NCBI GenBank assembly: GCA_041738345.1
Contig: JBGSPX010000020.1
Coordinates: 1 to 64,000 of the forward strand
DNA length: 64,000 nucleotides
Direction of reading: 5' to 3'
Source: Proteocatella sp041738345
GTDB taxonomy: Bacteria > Bacillota > Clostridia > Peptostreptococcales > Filifactoraceae
The translations under genes and the position numbers were made by a program. Below are positions 7,976-16,511 of the stretch, one piece after another (the first letter of the stretch is position 1; every line of letters starts with the position of its first letter). The notes beneath the pieces were generated by a model. That model did not search any database. It saw only the letters and a program-made list of their open reading frames with translations, and had not been told where the DNA came from.

Positions 7976-10408
7976 ATGAGTAAAAAGATATTGATAGTAG
8001 GTGGAGTTGCAGGTGGGGCATCTGCCGCAGCAAGAATGAGAAGATTAGATGAAGATGCTCAAATTGTAATGTTTGAAAGAGGAGAGCATATATCATTTGC
8101 AAACTGTGGATTGCCTTACCATATTGGAGAAACTATAAAAGAAAGAGAATTACTTTTGGTTCAAACTCCAGAGGGAATGAATAAGAAGTTTAACTTAGAC
8201 ATAAGAATTAAAAGTGAAGTGATTTCGATTGATACACAAAATAAAATGGTAAAAGTTATATCTGAAATAGATGGGGAATATGAGGAATCGTATGACTATA
8301 TAATCTTATCTCCGGGAGCTAAGCCGATAGAGCCAAACTTAAAGGGCATAAATAGTAAAGGGATATATAAACTTAGAAATGTAAACGACATGGATAGAAT
8401 AAAGGAAGTTGTTGATAAAAAACAAGTAAAGCAAGCAGTTGTTATTGGTGGAGGTTTCATAGGTGTTGAAACTGCAGAAAATCTTAAAGAAAGAGGAATA
8501 GAAGTTACAATAGTAGAAGCAGCACCTCATATTCTAGCACCTTTTGATTCGGAAATGTCTGCAATTGCAGAAAAGGAATTGAATGACAATGGAGTATCTT
8601 TGATATTAGGAAATGGAGTGAATGAGTTTCAAGAAGAAAATGGAAAATTAAAAATAACATTAAGTAATGAACGCATACTTGAAACCGATATGGTTATTCT
8701 TTCTATAGGAGTACTTCCTGATACTGCATTTCTTAAAGATTCTGGGATAAAGCTTTCAGAACGAGGTCATGTGATTGTAGATGAATATATGAGAACAAGT
8801 ATAGATGGAATATATGCAGTAGGTGATGCTATACTTGTTAAAGATTATATATATAAAACTGATGTAGCAATACCTTTAGCAGGTCCAGCAAATAGGCAGG
8901 GAAGGATTGCAGCAGATAATATTGCAGGACTAAATAGGGCATATAAAGGGACTCAAGGAACTTCTATATTAAAAATATTTTCTATGGCAGCAGGTTCTAC
9001 GGGAAATAATGAGAGAACTCTTCAGAGAATGGGAAAAACTTATAAAGTAGCATATATACATCCTATGTCTCATGCGAGTTATTACCCAGGCGCAACTCAA
9101 CTTACTATAAAGCTAATCTATGATTTGGAAGGAAAAGTACTTGGGGCTCAAGCTTTAGGCTATGAAGGCGTAGATAAATTTATAGATGTTATAGCGACTG
9201 CAATTAAATTTGGAGCAACTGTAGAAGATTTACAAGAACTTGAATTAGCATATGCACCCCCATTTTTATCAGCAAAATCTCCTGCAAATATGGCGGGGTT
9301 TGTAGCACAAAATGAACTTACAAGCTTTGTGGAAAATTTTAGAGCAGAAGAACTTACAAACTTTGATTCTAGTAAAAATATACTGCTAGATATAAGAGAT
9401 AGTTTAGAACTTGAAACTGGATATATACAAAACTCTATAAATATTCCATTAGATGAACTTAGAAAACGACTAAGTGAACTTGATAAATCTAAAGAAATAT
9501 GGGTATACTGTGCAGTTGGACTTAGAGGATATATCGCAGCAAGAATATTGATGCAACATGGCTTTAAGGTTAAGAACTTGCTTGGGGGATATAAAATCTA
9601 TGATATGGGAAAATATAAAGCTAAAGAAATAGAGCAAAATATTGTTAAGGAGTGTCCCAGTTGTAGTATAGATGATATAGCTTTTGAAAATATAGTGGAG
9701 GTAGATGCTTGTGGAATTTGCTGCCCAGGACCACTTATGAAAGCTAAGCAAACTATGGACACATTAAATTTTGGCGATATTATGAAGATAAAAGCATCTG
9801 ATCCTGGTTTTTTTGAAGATGTGAAGGCTTTTGCTAAAAGGACAAATAATGAATTACTAGAAGTTAAAAAAGATAAAGGAATTGTATCTGCATCTATACG
9901 AAAAGGAATTAGCAGTCCTTTGGAACCTATCAGCCAGAAGGACGGAAAAACGCTAGTTGTCTTTAGTGGAGATTTAGATAAAGCTATAGCCTCATTTATA
10001 ATTGCAAATGGAGCTGCGGCGATGGGGAAAAAAGTAACTATGTTTTTTACCTTCTGGGGGCTAAATATATTGAGAAAAGAAGAAGCTGTAAAGGTGAATA
10101 AAACATTGATAGAAAAAGGCTTTGGATGGATGATGCCAAAAGGAAGTAAGAAACTTCAGCTTTCGAAAATGAATATGGGTGGCTTAGGGGCTAAGATGAT
10201 AAGAATGGTTATGAAAGACAAGAATGTTGAGTCTTTAGAATCTCTTATAGAAGCAGCTAAGAAAAATGGTGTAAATCTGGTAGCCTGTACTATGTCTATG
10301 GATGTAATGGGGATAAAAGAAGAAGAATTAATATCTGGAGTGAATTTTGGTGGAGTAGGATATTATCTGGGTGAAGCAGAAGATGCAAATGTAAATTTAT
10401 TTATATAA
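7976..10408 (+). CDS. CoA-disulfide/persulfide reductase fused to rhodanese, TusA and DsrE-like domains
   Basis: Residues 1-450 are a flavin disulfide reductase: FAD motif G-G-V-A-G-G-A-S, single active cysteine C44 in F-A-N-C-G-L-P-Y as in CoA-disulfide reductase, NAD motif V-I-G-G-G-F-I-G-V-E, FAD motif A-V-G-D-A. Residues about 460-560 are a rhodanese domain (catalytic C512 in Y-C-A-V-G-L-R-G). Residues 575-640 are TusA-like (C583 in C-C-P-G-P-L) and 650-810 DsrE/DsrF-like. The chain would reduce CoA-persulfide or disulfides and pass sulfur along carrier cysteines. ATG 7976 with TTAGGAGGAT is preferred over an upstream start (810 aa). It is co-transcribed with the ArsR gene. Confidence 0.9.
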   Translation: MSKKILIVGGVAGGASAAARMRRLDEDAQIVMFERGEHISFANCGLPYHIGETIKERELLLVQTPEGMNKKFNLDIRIKSEVISIDTQNKMVKVISEIDGEYEESYDYIILSPGAKPIEPNLKGINSKGIYKLRNVNDMDRIKEVVDKKQVKQAVVIGGGFIGVETAENLKERGIEVTIVEAAPHILAPFDSEMSAIAEKELNDNGVSLILGNGVNEFQEENGKLKITLSNERILETDMVILSIGVLPDTAFLKDSGIKLSERGHVIVDEYMRTSIDGIYAVGDAILVKDYIYKTDVAIPLAGPANRQGRIAADNIAGLNRAYKGTQGTSILKIFSMAAGSTGNNERTLQRMGKTYKVAYIHPMSHASYYPGATQLTIKLIYDLEGKVLGAQALGYEGVDKFIDVIATAIKFGATVEDLQELELAYAPPFLSAKSPANMAGFVAQNELTSFVENFRAEELTNFDSSKNILLDIRDSLELETGYIQNSINIPLDELRKRLSELDKSKEIWVYCAVGLRGYIAARILMQHGFKVKNLLGGYKIYDMGKYKAKEIEQNIVKECPSCSIDDIAFENIVEVDACGICCPGPLMKAKQTMDTLNFGDIMKIKASDPGFFEDVKAFAKRTNNELLEVKKDKGIVSASIRKGISSPLEPISQKDGKTLVVFSGDLDKAIASFIIANGAAAMGKKVTMFFTFWGLNILRKEEAVKVNKTLIEKGFGWMMPKGSKKLQLSKMNMGGLGAKMIRMVMKDKNVESLESLIEAAKKNGVNLVACTMSMDVMGIKEEELISGVNFGGVGYYLGEAEDANVNLFI

Positions 10409-10478
10409 AATATCTGAAAATTCTTTCCAGTAATCTTAAAATATGTTATTATGGAAAAAAACATTTGGGGGATAGTAT

Positions 10479-10940
10479 ATGGAAAAATTAGAGATATTCA
10501 AAGAAACATTACAAAAAAAACAAGAAACTGAAAAAATACTAGGGATAGTAGATGCGGCATACTGGCTTCTTATAAGAGATATAAAAGATGGAGAAGATAT
10601 TGGTGATTATGTAATTGCTCACAATAAATATCTTAGAGAAGGAATGCAACATTTAATAGATGAATTTTTAGATGGATATGTTTCTTCAGAAGAAGAAGAA
10701 CACAAAGAGCGTTTTAGAGAGATTTTGGTAAAATATATATTCAATTTTATAGGAATAGATATATCATATCAAGTAGGTGCGGAAAGTCTTATTTATTACT
10801 TGTCTATGTATCATATCGACAAGAAGAGTATGACTGCATCCGATTATATGGTAAACACACTAAGAATAAAATATAACTCAAGACATGAACTTGAAAATTA
10901 CAAGCTTAGTAGACGATTAAAATTCAACCTATCTATATAA
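10479..10940 (+). CDS. Uncharacterised helical protein
   Basis: A 153-residue soluble, acidic, helix-rich protein with no recognised motif, signal peptide or membrane segment. A cluster E-E-E-E-H-K-E-R lies near residue 70. The coding case is good: GGGGG about 7 nt before the ATG, normal codon use and its own terminator. It lies 70 bp after the CoA-disulfide reductase gene and could be the third gene of that operon or separate. Function unknown. Confidence 0.65.
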   Translation: MEKLEIFKETLQKKQETEKILGIVDAAYWLLIRDIKDGEDIGDYVIAHNKYLREGMQHLIDEFLDGYVSSEEEEHKERFREILVKYIFNFIGIDISYQVGAESLIYYLSMYHIDKKSMTASDYMVNTLRIKYNSRHELENYKLSRRLKFNLSI

Positions 10941-10974
10941 AATATAGATATATATAATAAAATAATTAATAATT

Positions 10975-11023
10975 AAAACCAAAAATGATAAATCAATAAT
11001 TAAATATCATTTTTGGTTTTTTT
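10975..11023 (+). terminator. Rho-independent terminator
   Basis: Perfect 16-bp arms (10975-10990 and 11005-11020), followed by more T. It closes the ArsR/CoADR/153-aa gene run. Confidence 0.85.
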
Positions 11024-11153
11024 ATGTCTATATTATTACAAAAAAGTTAAATTTCAAAAAAAGTATATACTAATTAATATTTTATGGTAAAATTGTTAAG
11101 TGAATTACTTAGGGATTATTTAGTTTTAAATGGTATTAAATAAGGAGATTTTT

Positions 11154-12266
11154 ATGAAAAGAAAATTAGGTTTATTTTTAGCAGCTACACTTATGGCAAC
11201 AAGCTTAGTGGGCTGTTCATCATCACAAACGTCGTACATGCAAGAATCAAAAAAAATGTCGAGTTGGGAATCAGTAGAGTCTGATATAAAAGGTACTGTA
11301 GCAGTAAAAGTTCCAGTTACAGAACCTGCAACATCAGCAACAACTCAAACAACTCAAACTACACAACCTGTAACAAAGTATGATACAGTAAATGTTAAGT
11401 TTGATGGAAAAGGATATGCAGTTAATTCTTCTAAAAAAGATGCACAAGCATATGTAACACTAAATGTTAAGTCAGACAACAATGAAATTGATATTCAAAA
11501 TGTGAAAATATATGTAGATGCTGAAAAAGTATTTATAAGCAAAAACTATTTTGAAGGTATAGTAAAAGCTACTGGTGAAGAACTTCCAAAAGCACTAAAA
11601 GATGTAAAACAAGAATTTATACTTATAGATGGTGCTGTAAGTGATGCAGATTTAGCAGCTAATCCAGAATATAAGGCTATGGAAAACTATATACAAACTA
11701 TGAGTTCTCCAGAAAAACAAGAAGAAATGATGGCAAATCTTACAAAAGTTATGGAAAAAGTAGACTTTGATGTTCCGGTTTCTAAATCAGATAGAACTTA
11801 CACAATTTCTTTAACATCAGAACAATTATTTGATAAAGCTGTAAAATCTATGGACAATATTATTGCAAACTCAGAAGAAATAGTAAAAACACTAGGACTT
11901 CAAGAACAAGTAAAAATGACTAAAGAAGAGTATGCAGCACTTAAAAAATCATACACTGAAAAAGGTAGAGCTGAGATGGTATCTGGCATAGCTACTGCAA
12001 AAGATATGATGAAAGGTTCAAGCTTCACTACAAAAGAAACTTTTGGAGATGATACTCATGTACTTGATATGAATCTTAAACTTACACTTAAAGATATGAT
12101 GGATATGGATATGAAAATGAACCAAACATCTAAAATAGTAGAAAAAAGAACTATTGAAATGCCTAAAGTAGAAAATTCAATAAGCTTCGATAAATATATG
12201 AAAATATTAGAGCCACAGGAAACTGCAGCAGCTCCAGCTACTACAGCAACTAAAGCAGTAGCTTAA
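11154..12266 (+). CDS. Secreted lipoprotein of unknown function
   Basis: Starting at ATG 11154 (AAGGAGA 7 nt before), the 370-residue product begins with a lipoprotein signal ending L-V-G-C (Cys22). A Thr/Gln-rich linker (about 60-80) leads to a repetitive-looking alpha/beta body rich in K, D and M, ending in an Ala/Thr-rich tail. The body resembles clostridial outer-surface lipoproteins of the LppX/DUF6612 type, but this is a general impression rather than a motif match. The gene is monocistronic with its own terminator. Confidence 0.65.
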   Translation: MKRKLGLFLAATLMATSLVGCSSSQTSYMQESKKMSSWESVESDIKGTVAVKVPVTEPATSATTQTTQTTQPVTKYDTVNVKFDGKGYAVNSSKKDAQAYVTLNVKSDNNEIDIQNVKIYVDAEKVFISKNYFEGIVKATGEELPKALKDVKQEFILIDGAVSDADLAANPEYKAMENYIQTMSSPEKQEEMMANLTKVMEKVDFDVPVSKSDRTYTISLTSEQLFDKAVKSMDNIIANSEEIVKTLGLQEQVKMTKEEYAALKKSYTEKGRAEMVSGIATAKDMMKGSSFTTKETFGDDTHVLDMNLKLTLKDMMDMDMKMNQTSKIVEKRTIEMPKVENSISFDKYMKILEPQETAAAPATTATKAVA

Positions 12267-12322
12267 ATATATAAGGTTTATTAAAAATACAGTTAACTTA
12301 TAACAAATTAAATAATCCTACA

Positions 12323-12349
12323 GAAAAAGCGACTAGTTCGCTTTTTCAT
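12323..12349 (+). terminator. Terminator of the lipoprotein gene
   Basis: Arms GAAAAAGCGA (12323-12332) and TCGCTTTTTC (12338-12347), perfect 10 bp, 5-nt loop, T-rich right arm. Confidence 0.75.
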
Positions 12350-12386
12350 TTTAATTAAAGTTTTTAAAAATATTAATTCGTAAATA

Positions 12387-12441
12387 AAAACCTAGATTAA
12401 TATCATTACAATTGTTGTAAATGAATATTAATCTAGGTTTT
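12387..12441. terminator. Long terminator hairpin downstream of the POT transporter
   Basis: Perfect 17-bp arms (12387-12403 and 12425-12441) with a further imperfect inner stem around CAATTG. A/T runs at both ends make it able to act on both strands. The POT gene stop is 23 bp away on the minus strand. Confidence 0.8.
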
Positions 12442-12464
12442 ATTTTGTATATAATTATTTCTGA

Positions 12465-13817
12465 TTAAGCAGTTTGATTATCTGATTTAGAATCATCACT
12501 TTCAACAACTAAACCGTTTAGCGTTTTATCTAGAGCCCAAAGGATAACACCTGCACCTATAGCAATTGCTGCTATTGTAAAGTATGCAGTTGAGAATTTG
12601 AACTTTAATGTGAATTCATATAACCAGCCATAAGATTTTCCAGCAAAGAATACTGCAAGAACCCAAACACTCATCATACTTGTTAATAATTTAGGTGGTG
12701 CAAATTTTGTTATAAATGAGTTTCCAAGTGGTGAGAATACCATTTCACCAAGTGATAGTACTATACCAAATGCAATAATCCAAGCTAAAGGAGCAAGATT
12801 GTTACCTCTTGTAACGTCTGCCATTGCAAATATTACATAAGATAGACCTAGTAATATCATACCAAGTGCTGTTTTCTTAAACATACTTAAATCACCTTTT
12901 GGTCTTTTTGCAAGCTTAGTCCATAGTCCTCCAAGAACTGGTCCTAAAGCAATACACATAAAGGCATTAAGAGAGTCAAACCAAGCTGTTGGAACCTCGA
13001 ATCCACCAATCATCCAGTTTGCAGCAGCAGCATCTCCACCCCAATAGTAATATACAGGCATATATGCTAGGTACCAGAATACCCAGAAAATTACAGAGAA
13101 GAACGATACTAGAACTATAGCTGCAACTCGTTTCTTTTCTATTGTTGTAAGTGGTTTAGATTCTTCTTCTTTTTTAGACTCATCAGCTTTCTTATGTTCG
13201 TCTATTTTAAATGGTTTTTTTCCTGTTTCGCCAAGGAATCTCCAACCAAATATAAACCAAGCTGCGTCAACATACATCATAATAGCGCAAACTAAGAAGC
13301 AAAAAGCATATCCTTTTGTTCCAACAAGAACACCAAGAATAGTTGTTCCAAAGAATGAACCGAAGTTAACAAAAGAATACTGAGTAGAAAATGCACTATC
13401 TAATTGTCTAGGATCATCAAAAAGTCTACCTGTAATAGCATTTGTTTGGCATTTAAATAAACCAGTACCAATAGATACCAAGACAATCATAAGGTTAACC
13501 ATAGAAGCACTTGAAGCTTGCCAGCCTACTAAATAACCTGTTCCCATAAGTACCATACCAACAGGAACTAGATAACGAGCACCTATATGTTTGTCTGAAA
13601 TATAACCTCCGATAAGTGGAGCTAGGTAAGTAAATGCAACTAGGTTTGCTGTCATTTTAGCTGCTTCAGCACTAGAAAGCTCAAGTCCTCCATCTGCTAC
13701 CTTAGCAACTACAAATACGGCAATTAGCCACTTTGCTCCATAAAAAGCAAATCTTTCAAGTGCAAAAGCAAATGAGCATACGTAAAACCCAAAAGGTCTT
13801 CTGTTTGTTGTTTCCAA
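12465..13817 (-). CDS. Proton-dependent oligopeptide transporter (POT/PTR2 family)
   Basis: A 450-residue, roughly 12-14-helix MFS protein. The POT signature E-R-F-x-x-Y occurs as A-L-E-R-F-A-F-Y near residue 20 (canonical ExxERFxYY, slightly degenerate). G-G-Y-I-S-D is the MFS loop-2 motif, and the FFSxFYxxIN region is replaced by F-V-N-F-G-S-F-F. A lysine/glutamate-rich cytoplasmic loop lies at about residues 200-225. POT proteins import di- and tripeptides with H+. GGAGG precedes the ATG. Upstream DNA is non-coding apart from the peptidase remnant. Confidence 0.85.
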   Translation of the reverse strand: METTNRRPFGFYVCSFAFALERFAFYGAKWLIAVFVVAKVADGGLELSSAEAAKMTANLVAFTYLAPLIGGYISDKHIGARYLVPVGMVLMGTGYLVGWQASSASMVNLMIVLVSIGTGLFKCQTNAITGRLFDDPRQLDSAFSTQYSFVNFGSFFGTTILGVLVGTKGYAFCFLVCAIMMYVDAAWFIFGWRFLGETGKKPFKIDEHKKADESKKEEESKPLTTIEKKRVAAIVLVSFFSVIFWVFWYLAYMPVYYYWGGDAAAANWMIGGFEVPTAWFDSLNAFMCIALGPVLGGLWTKLAKRPKGDLSMFKKTALGMILLGLSYVIFAMADVTRGNNLAPLAWIIAFGIVLSLGEMVFSPLGNSFITKFAPPKLLTSMMSVWVLAVFFAGKSYGWLYEFTLKFKFSTAYFTIAAIAIGAGVILWALDKTLNGLVVESDDSKSDNQTA

Positions 13818-13899
13818 TTTTTTTTCCTCCTAATTTTGATTTTTAATAAACTATAATTTGGTGTATTCTTACTAGCCTGTTGTTTTTAAATAATTGCAT

Positions 13900-14104
13900 T
13901 ATCAATAAGTTCATCATTTACAGGCTCAAGAACAAGTGTTCTTGTGAGGGAAGTGATTCCTTCATAATAATTTCACCAGTAACAGTAAGATAAATATGCT
14001 CAAGGTTTAAAGGTACAATAAGATTCGGCAGAAGGGATTATGTACGCATCAATTTACTTTTCTGCCATAAGTTGTTGTAGTCTTAACACTCGGTCTAGAA
14101 TACT
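13900..14104 (-). pseudogene. Decayed remnant resembling an Xaa-Pro aminopeptidase N-terminus plus a second fragment
   Basis: On the minus strand, 14104-14021 reads ...I-L-D-R-V-L-R-L-Q-Q-L-M-A-E-K-(stop)-I-D-A-Y-I-I-P-S-A-E-S, which strongly recalls the start of M24B aminopeptidase P proteins, with an in-frame TAA. Continuing to about 13900, two overlapping frames (L-N-L-E-H-I-Y-L-T-V-T-G and L-T-R-T-L-V-L-E-P-V-N-D) look like coding DNA broken by a frameshift; whether they belong to the same ancestral gene is unclear. It sits upstream of the peptide transporter, where a peptidase would make sense. Confidence 0.4.
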
Positions 14105-14650
14105 GACTATACAAAAAACGCATAAACATATTTTTTACATAATCAATCCTATCATAATATGTGCTTTGACACAATACAAAAATATAAAAAATTGTTATAT
14201 TATTGATAAAAATATGAAAAAAGAATGTTTTTATTGTGAAATTATTCATTTTAATGAAATCTTTTCATTTTTAAATACATATGTTGGAATTTTTAGAATA
14301 ATAACAAAACTGTTAATGAGCTAATTTTGTTATTTATACATAATCTCGTAATGACTTATAAGCTATGAAATAAACGTTTTTTGCAATTTACATATTATTT
14401 TTTTTGTAAATATATTTATTGAAAAATAATATAATATAATTTTTGAAAAATGAATATTTTTCAAAAAAATGTATAAAACTAGACATAATATATAAAAGTG
14501 TACATTTAAAAATACTATATTTATCATATAAAACACAAAAGTATAACATACAAATGAAGAAAAAAAGTGAAAATTGTAATCCACACAACAAAAAGTAGAC
14601 ATTTATGTGTTATTTCGCCTCAAGGTTTGTTAAAAATAAAACCTAAAATA
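14105..14650. other. Very A/T-rich intergenic DNA, no gene seen
   Basis: Roughly 545 bases, mostly A and T, with several short frames on both strands that read as Phe/Ile/Tyr/Asn-rich low-complexity peptides without ribosome sites. A weak hairpin (AGGTTT...AAACCT, about 14623-14644) lies just after the stop of the minus-strand gene at 14651. I see no promoter or RNA gene that can be defended. Confidence 0.5.
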
Positions 14651-15739
14651 CTAATTAAAAATAGATAGTTGAATGTCCAATAAATTTTTTAATTTTTCAC
14701 GATTATTTTCGGTTATTTCGAATACTAGGTATGCAGGATTTAGTTTTTCTATGAAAGCTAGAGTACCTTTAAATGTTATTGGGCTATGTGTATCTATTTT
14801 CAAAACATGATCATACAATATTTTAAATTTTTCATAAAAATTAATATTAGGATTATGAAATAATGGATATTTAAGGTTTTGCAAGTGTTGTTTTACATAT
14901 TTTCCACTCAAAGATTGATGTAAATGTACCGCTTTGATATGTTTTATAAAATCAGTATTTTTTTTATGAAAAAAATCGGTGTGAATATCAACTATACGGT
15001 TAAGATATTCCATTGCGAAAACTTCATTTTCTATATTTATATTTGTATTTAGAAGGTGGCCGACATCAAGCACAAATCCTTTTTTTTCATAGTCAATGCC
15101 TTGGATAAGGTGGAAAGATATATTTGGATTTATAAAATTAAGCCCATTCCACCACAGATTTTCTATTAAAAATTCAAATTTATAGCTACTATCTTTTAGA
15201 AGTGAATTTATTATTTCTATAGAAGCTTTTATTATAGTCATATCATCATTTTCTAAATTGTAAGTCAAAGTTTCGTTTATATTTACGTTTGAAACATGAA
15301 ATACCACATATTCGGCACTCATATTATGAGCATTGTCACAGTCTTTTTTAAAATAAGCTATAATATGATTTCTCAAGTAGTTTTGTATAGACTCAATTTG
15401 AGTTTGATTATAGTTTGTTAAACTCCAATCAAAATTATTGAATTTTTTTGTAAAGACATTAAAATCTAGTCCATAAAATTCTAAACAAGTTTTAGCATCG
15501 CCAAATTCAGCTATAAGTCTTTTGGGATTAAAATTCCATAAATCTATCCAATATGAAAAAAATCCTAGATGATAGCCTATAATTTTATCATTTGGAATTT
15601 TGTTACTATCTTCTTCATCACAACATATGATTTCAAATCCGTCAATATTATAATCTGAAATGAAATCAAGTAGTTCTTTGGATGAATAGTATTGATCTAA
15701 AGTAAATTCGTGTTTTAATATATGTAGAAGTTTTTTCAT
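14651..15739 (-). CDS. Sugar-phosphate isomerase/epimerase-like TIM-barrel protein
   Basis: A 362-residue soluble protein with the AP-endonuclease-2 (xylose-isomerase-like) barrel pattern. Candidate metal ligands fall in the right order at strand ends: F-L-I-E-N-L-W-W (Glu), F-V-L-D-V-G-H (Asp/His), A-V-H-L-H-Q-S (His) and L-V-F-E-I-T (Glu). An extra, mostly helical insertion (about 85-150) makes it longer than typical 270-290-residue members. Substrate unknown. It is monocistronic, with an upstream gap shared with the divergent prepilin gene. Confidence 0.65.
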   Translation of the reverse strand: MKKLLHILKHEFTLDQYYSSKELLDFISDYNIDGFEIICCDEEDSNKIPNDKIIGYHLGFFSYWIDLWNFNPKRLIAEFGDAKTCLEFYGLDFNVFTKKFNNFDWSLTNYNQTQIESIQNYLRNHIIAYFKKDCDNAHNMSAEYVVFHVSNVNINETLTYNLENDDMTIIKASIEIINSLLKDSSYKFEFLIENLWWNGLNFINPNISFHLIQGIDYEKKGFVLDVGHLLNTNINIENEVFAMEYLNRIVDIHTDFFHKKNTDFIKHIKAVHLHQSLSGKYVKQHLQNLKYPLFHNPNINFYEKFKILYDHVLKIDTHSPITFKGTLAFIEKLNPAYLVFEITENNREKLKNLLDIQLSIFN

Positions 15740-15908
15740 AGGCGCAAAGATCCTTTCAAATGATTAATAACATTATTATATCATGAAAAACAAAATTATT
15801 ATTTTATGTGCCAAATAATTTAAATTGTTAAATTATTTAGCTGTTTTTTTAGTAATTTGTATGATATAATTTATAAGTATATATTCAGTGGGAATTGTGA
15901 GGTTTAAA

Positions 15909-16493
15909 ATGAAGCGTAACTGTCACTATGATAATGGATATGTGCTTTTAGAAGTAATTATTTCTATATTTATTACGTTTTTTGTAATCTCATCAGCAGT
16001 GAGTATTTTTGGGGTCGTAGCCTTACAGTATAATAAGTCAATTGCGACTAAGGAACTTATTGAATCATCAGACTACATAGAGCAGGTTTTCATAAATGAG
16101 TTTTCAAAATCATCAGACATAAAAAACTTGTTAGATATTAATGGAAATGAACTGACGGAGATACCGCGTGATAAAGAAGTGGTTTTTAAATGTTTGGGAT
16201 TAATAAGAAGTCAATATATTTTTTATCAAAGCGGATACACAGAAGAATTTATATATGGGGGAGAGTTTTTAAATTATACAAAAAAACCTGTATTTATTTC
16301 AAAATATAAGAAATCAGAATATGGTGCTAAGGACTATAAGTGTTTTTCTGGATTTGAAGTAGGTAATAATGTGAAACAGATGGGGATATGTAAAGTGGAT
16401 GATTTTTGCTACATAATAAATATAACTCTCGGGTATAGAGATACAGAGATTATTTATAATAAGAAATTTTTAGCAAAACTCAAGGGAGTTTAG
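15909..16493 (+). CDS. Type IV pilin-like prepilin (minor pseudopilin type)
   Basis: The N-terminus is a class III signal: short basic leader ending G10, then Y11-V-L-L-E15 and about 20 hydrophobic residues. Gly at -1 and Glu at +5 are the prepilin peptidase and N-methylation determinants. The rest (194 aa in all) is a globular domain with no clear family match. ATG 15909 with GAGGT 6 nt upstream is preferred over GTG 15888. No other pilus or competence gene is nearby, so assembly must use genes elsewhere. It lies just upstream of pepQ-efp and may be co-transcribed. Confidence 0.7.
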   Translation: MKRNCHYDNGYVLLEVIISIFITFFVISSAVSIFGVVALQYNKSIATKELIESSDYIEQVFINEFSKSSDIKNLLDINGNELTEIPRDKEVVFKCLGLIRSQYIFYQSGYTEEFIYGGEFLNYTKKPVFISKYKKSEYGAKDYKCFSGFEVGNNVKQMGICKVDDFCYIINITLGYRDTEIIYNKKFLAKLKGV

Positions 16494-16511
16494 CTATTAT
16501 TTGGAGGGAGC

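Noticed and set aside
14040..14602. Several frames of 66-94 residues on both strands in the gap before 14651.
   Set aside because: Phe/Ile/Tyr-rich translations of A/T-rich DNA, no ribosome sites, mutually overlapping; one crosses the peptidase remnant.
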